From positions 6,396,465 through 6,460,464 of the forward strand of contig CM057149.1 of the NCBI GenBank assembly GCA_029964075.1: a DNA stretch of 64,000 nucleotides, in the 5' to 3' direction. Positions within the stretch are counted from its first letter, which is position 1, and each line of letters starts with the position of its first letter. The translations under genes and the position numbers were made by a program. The notes beneath the pieces are model-generated. The model had not been told where the DNA came from. It was given only the letters and a program-made list of their open reading frames with translations, and made no database searches. The stretch comes from Patiria pectinifera. Lineage: Eukaryota > Echinodermata > Asteroidea > Valvatida > Asterinidae. Of this stretch, positions 63,787 to 64,000 are shown one piece after another.

Positions 63787-64000
63787 ATACTAGGAGGGTT
63801 AATCAATCATCAAGATGCAAGGCAGGATATATTAACTGTTGTACCGGATTTCGTTCCTTTCAGATCACCCACGCATTGGCTGATCATCAAAAGCCACATG
63901 TCAGATAGTTGACATTTTCATTTGATTACGCATAGTTTATAATCTATGCGAATCAATAACAGGCTGCCCTGTAATAGTTTATTGGTGGTCAAGGGAAAAA

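Overview
This window is animal nuclear DNA. It is intron-rich, has canonical GT-AG splice sites, and is packed with short inverted-repeat transposons (MITEs), tRNA-derived SINEs and satellites. Two complete protein-coding genes can be assembled exon by exon, both on the minus strand. The abundance of TACATGTAC-type motifs, the many MITE families and the gene content suggest a marine invertebrate, perhaps a deuterostome such as a cephalochordate, hemichordate or echinoderm. That placement is inference; the sequence alone does not fix the species.

Layout. (1) 31-182 holds an orphan coding-like exon (minus) of an unidentified gene that continues off the left edge. (2) 413-15747 is the NAD-dependent isocitrate dehydrogenase gamma subunit gene, 10 coding exons, about 400 aa, mitochondrial. 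An NRF-1-type motif and a YY1-type motif sit at its start. (3) 15748-20854 is intergenic plus the 3' UTR of the next gene. (4) 20855-50878 is a contactin gene: 18 coding exons, about 1036 aa, signal peptide, six Ig domains, four fibronectin III domains and a C-terminal GPI-anchor signal. A 5' UTR exon segment reaches 50935 and starts at a splice acceptor, so transcription begins further right. (5) 50936-64000 has no recognisable coding gene. It is the presumed first intron and promoter side of contactin, and holds MITEs and TACATGTAC-rich tracts.

The two genes are functionally unrelated: a TCA-cycle regulatory subunit in the mitochondrial matrix, and a GPI-linked neural-type adhesion receptor at the cell surface. 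All exon boundaries given here keep the reading frame, and every exon length fits its phase.

The most distinctive content is the transposon landscape. A 143-149 bp MITE is present in three copies, each with its own perfect 6-bp target duplication. At least six TTAA-flanked families occur, and for one insertion a paralogous empty site lies about 0.6 kb away. Long palindromes cluster in the first IDH3G intron. A 26-copy 40-bp satellite is open in all three forward frames and runs into the tail of a LINE reverse transcriptase. A GT-rich minisatellite carries copies of a neighbouring exon's splice-donor region.
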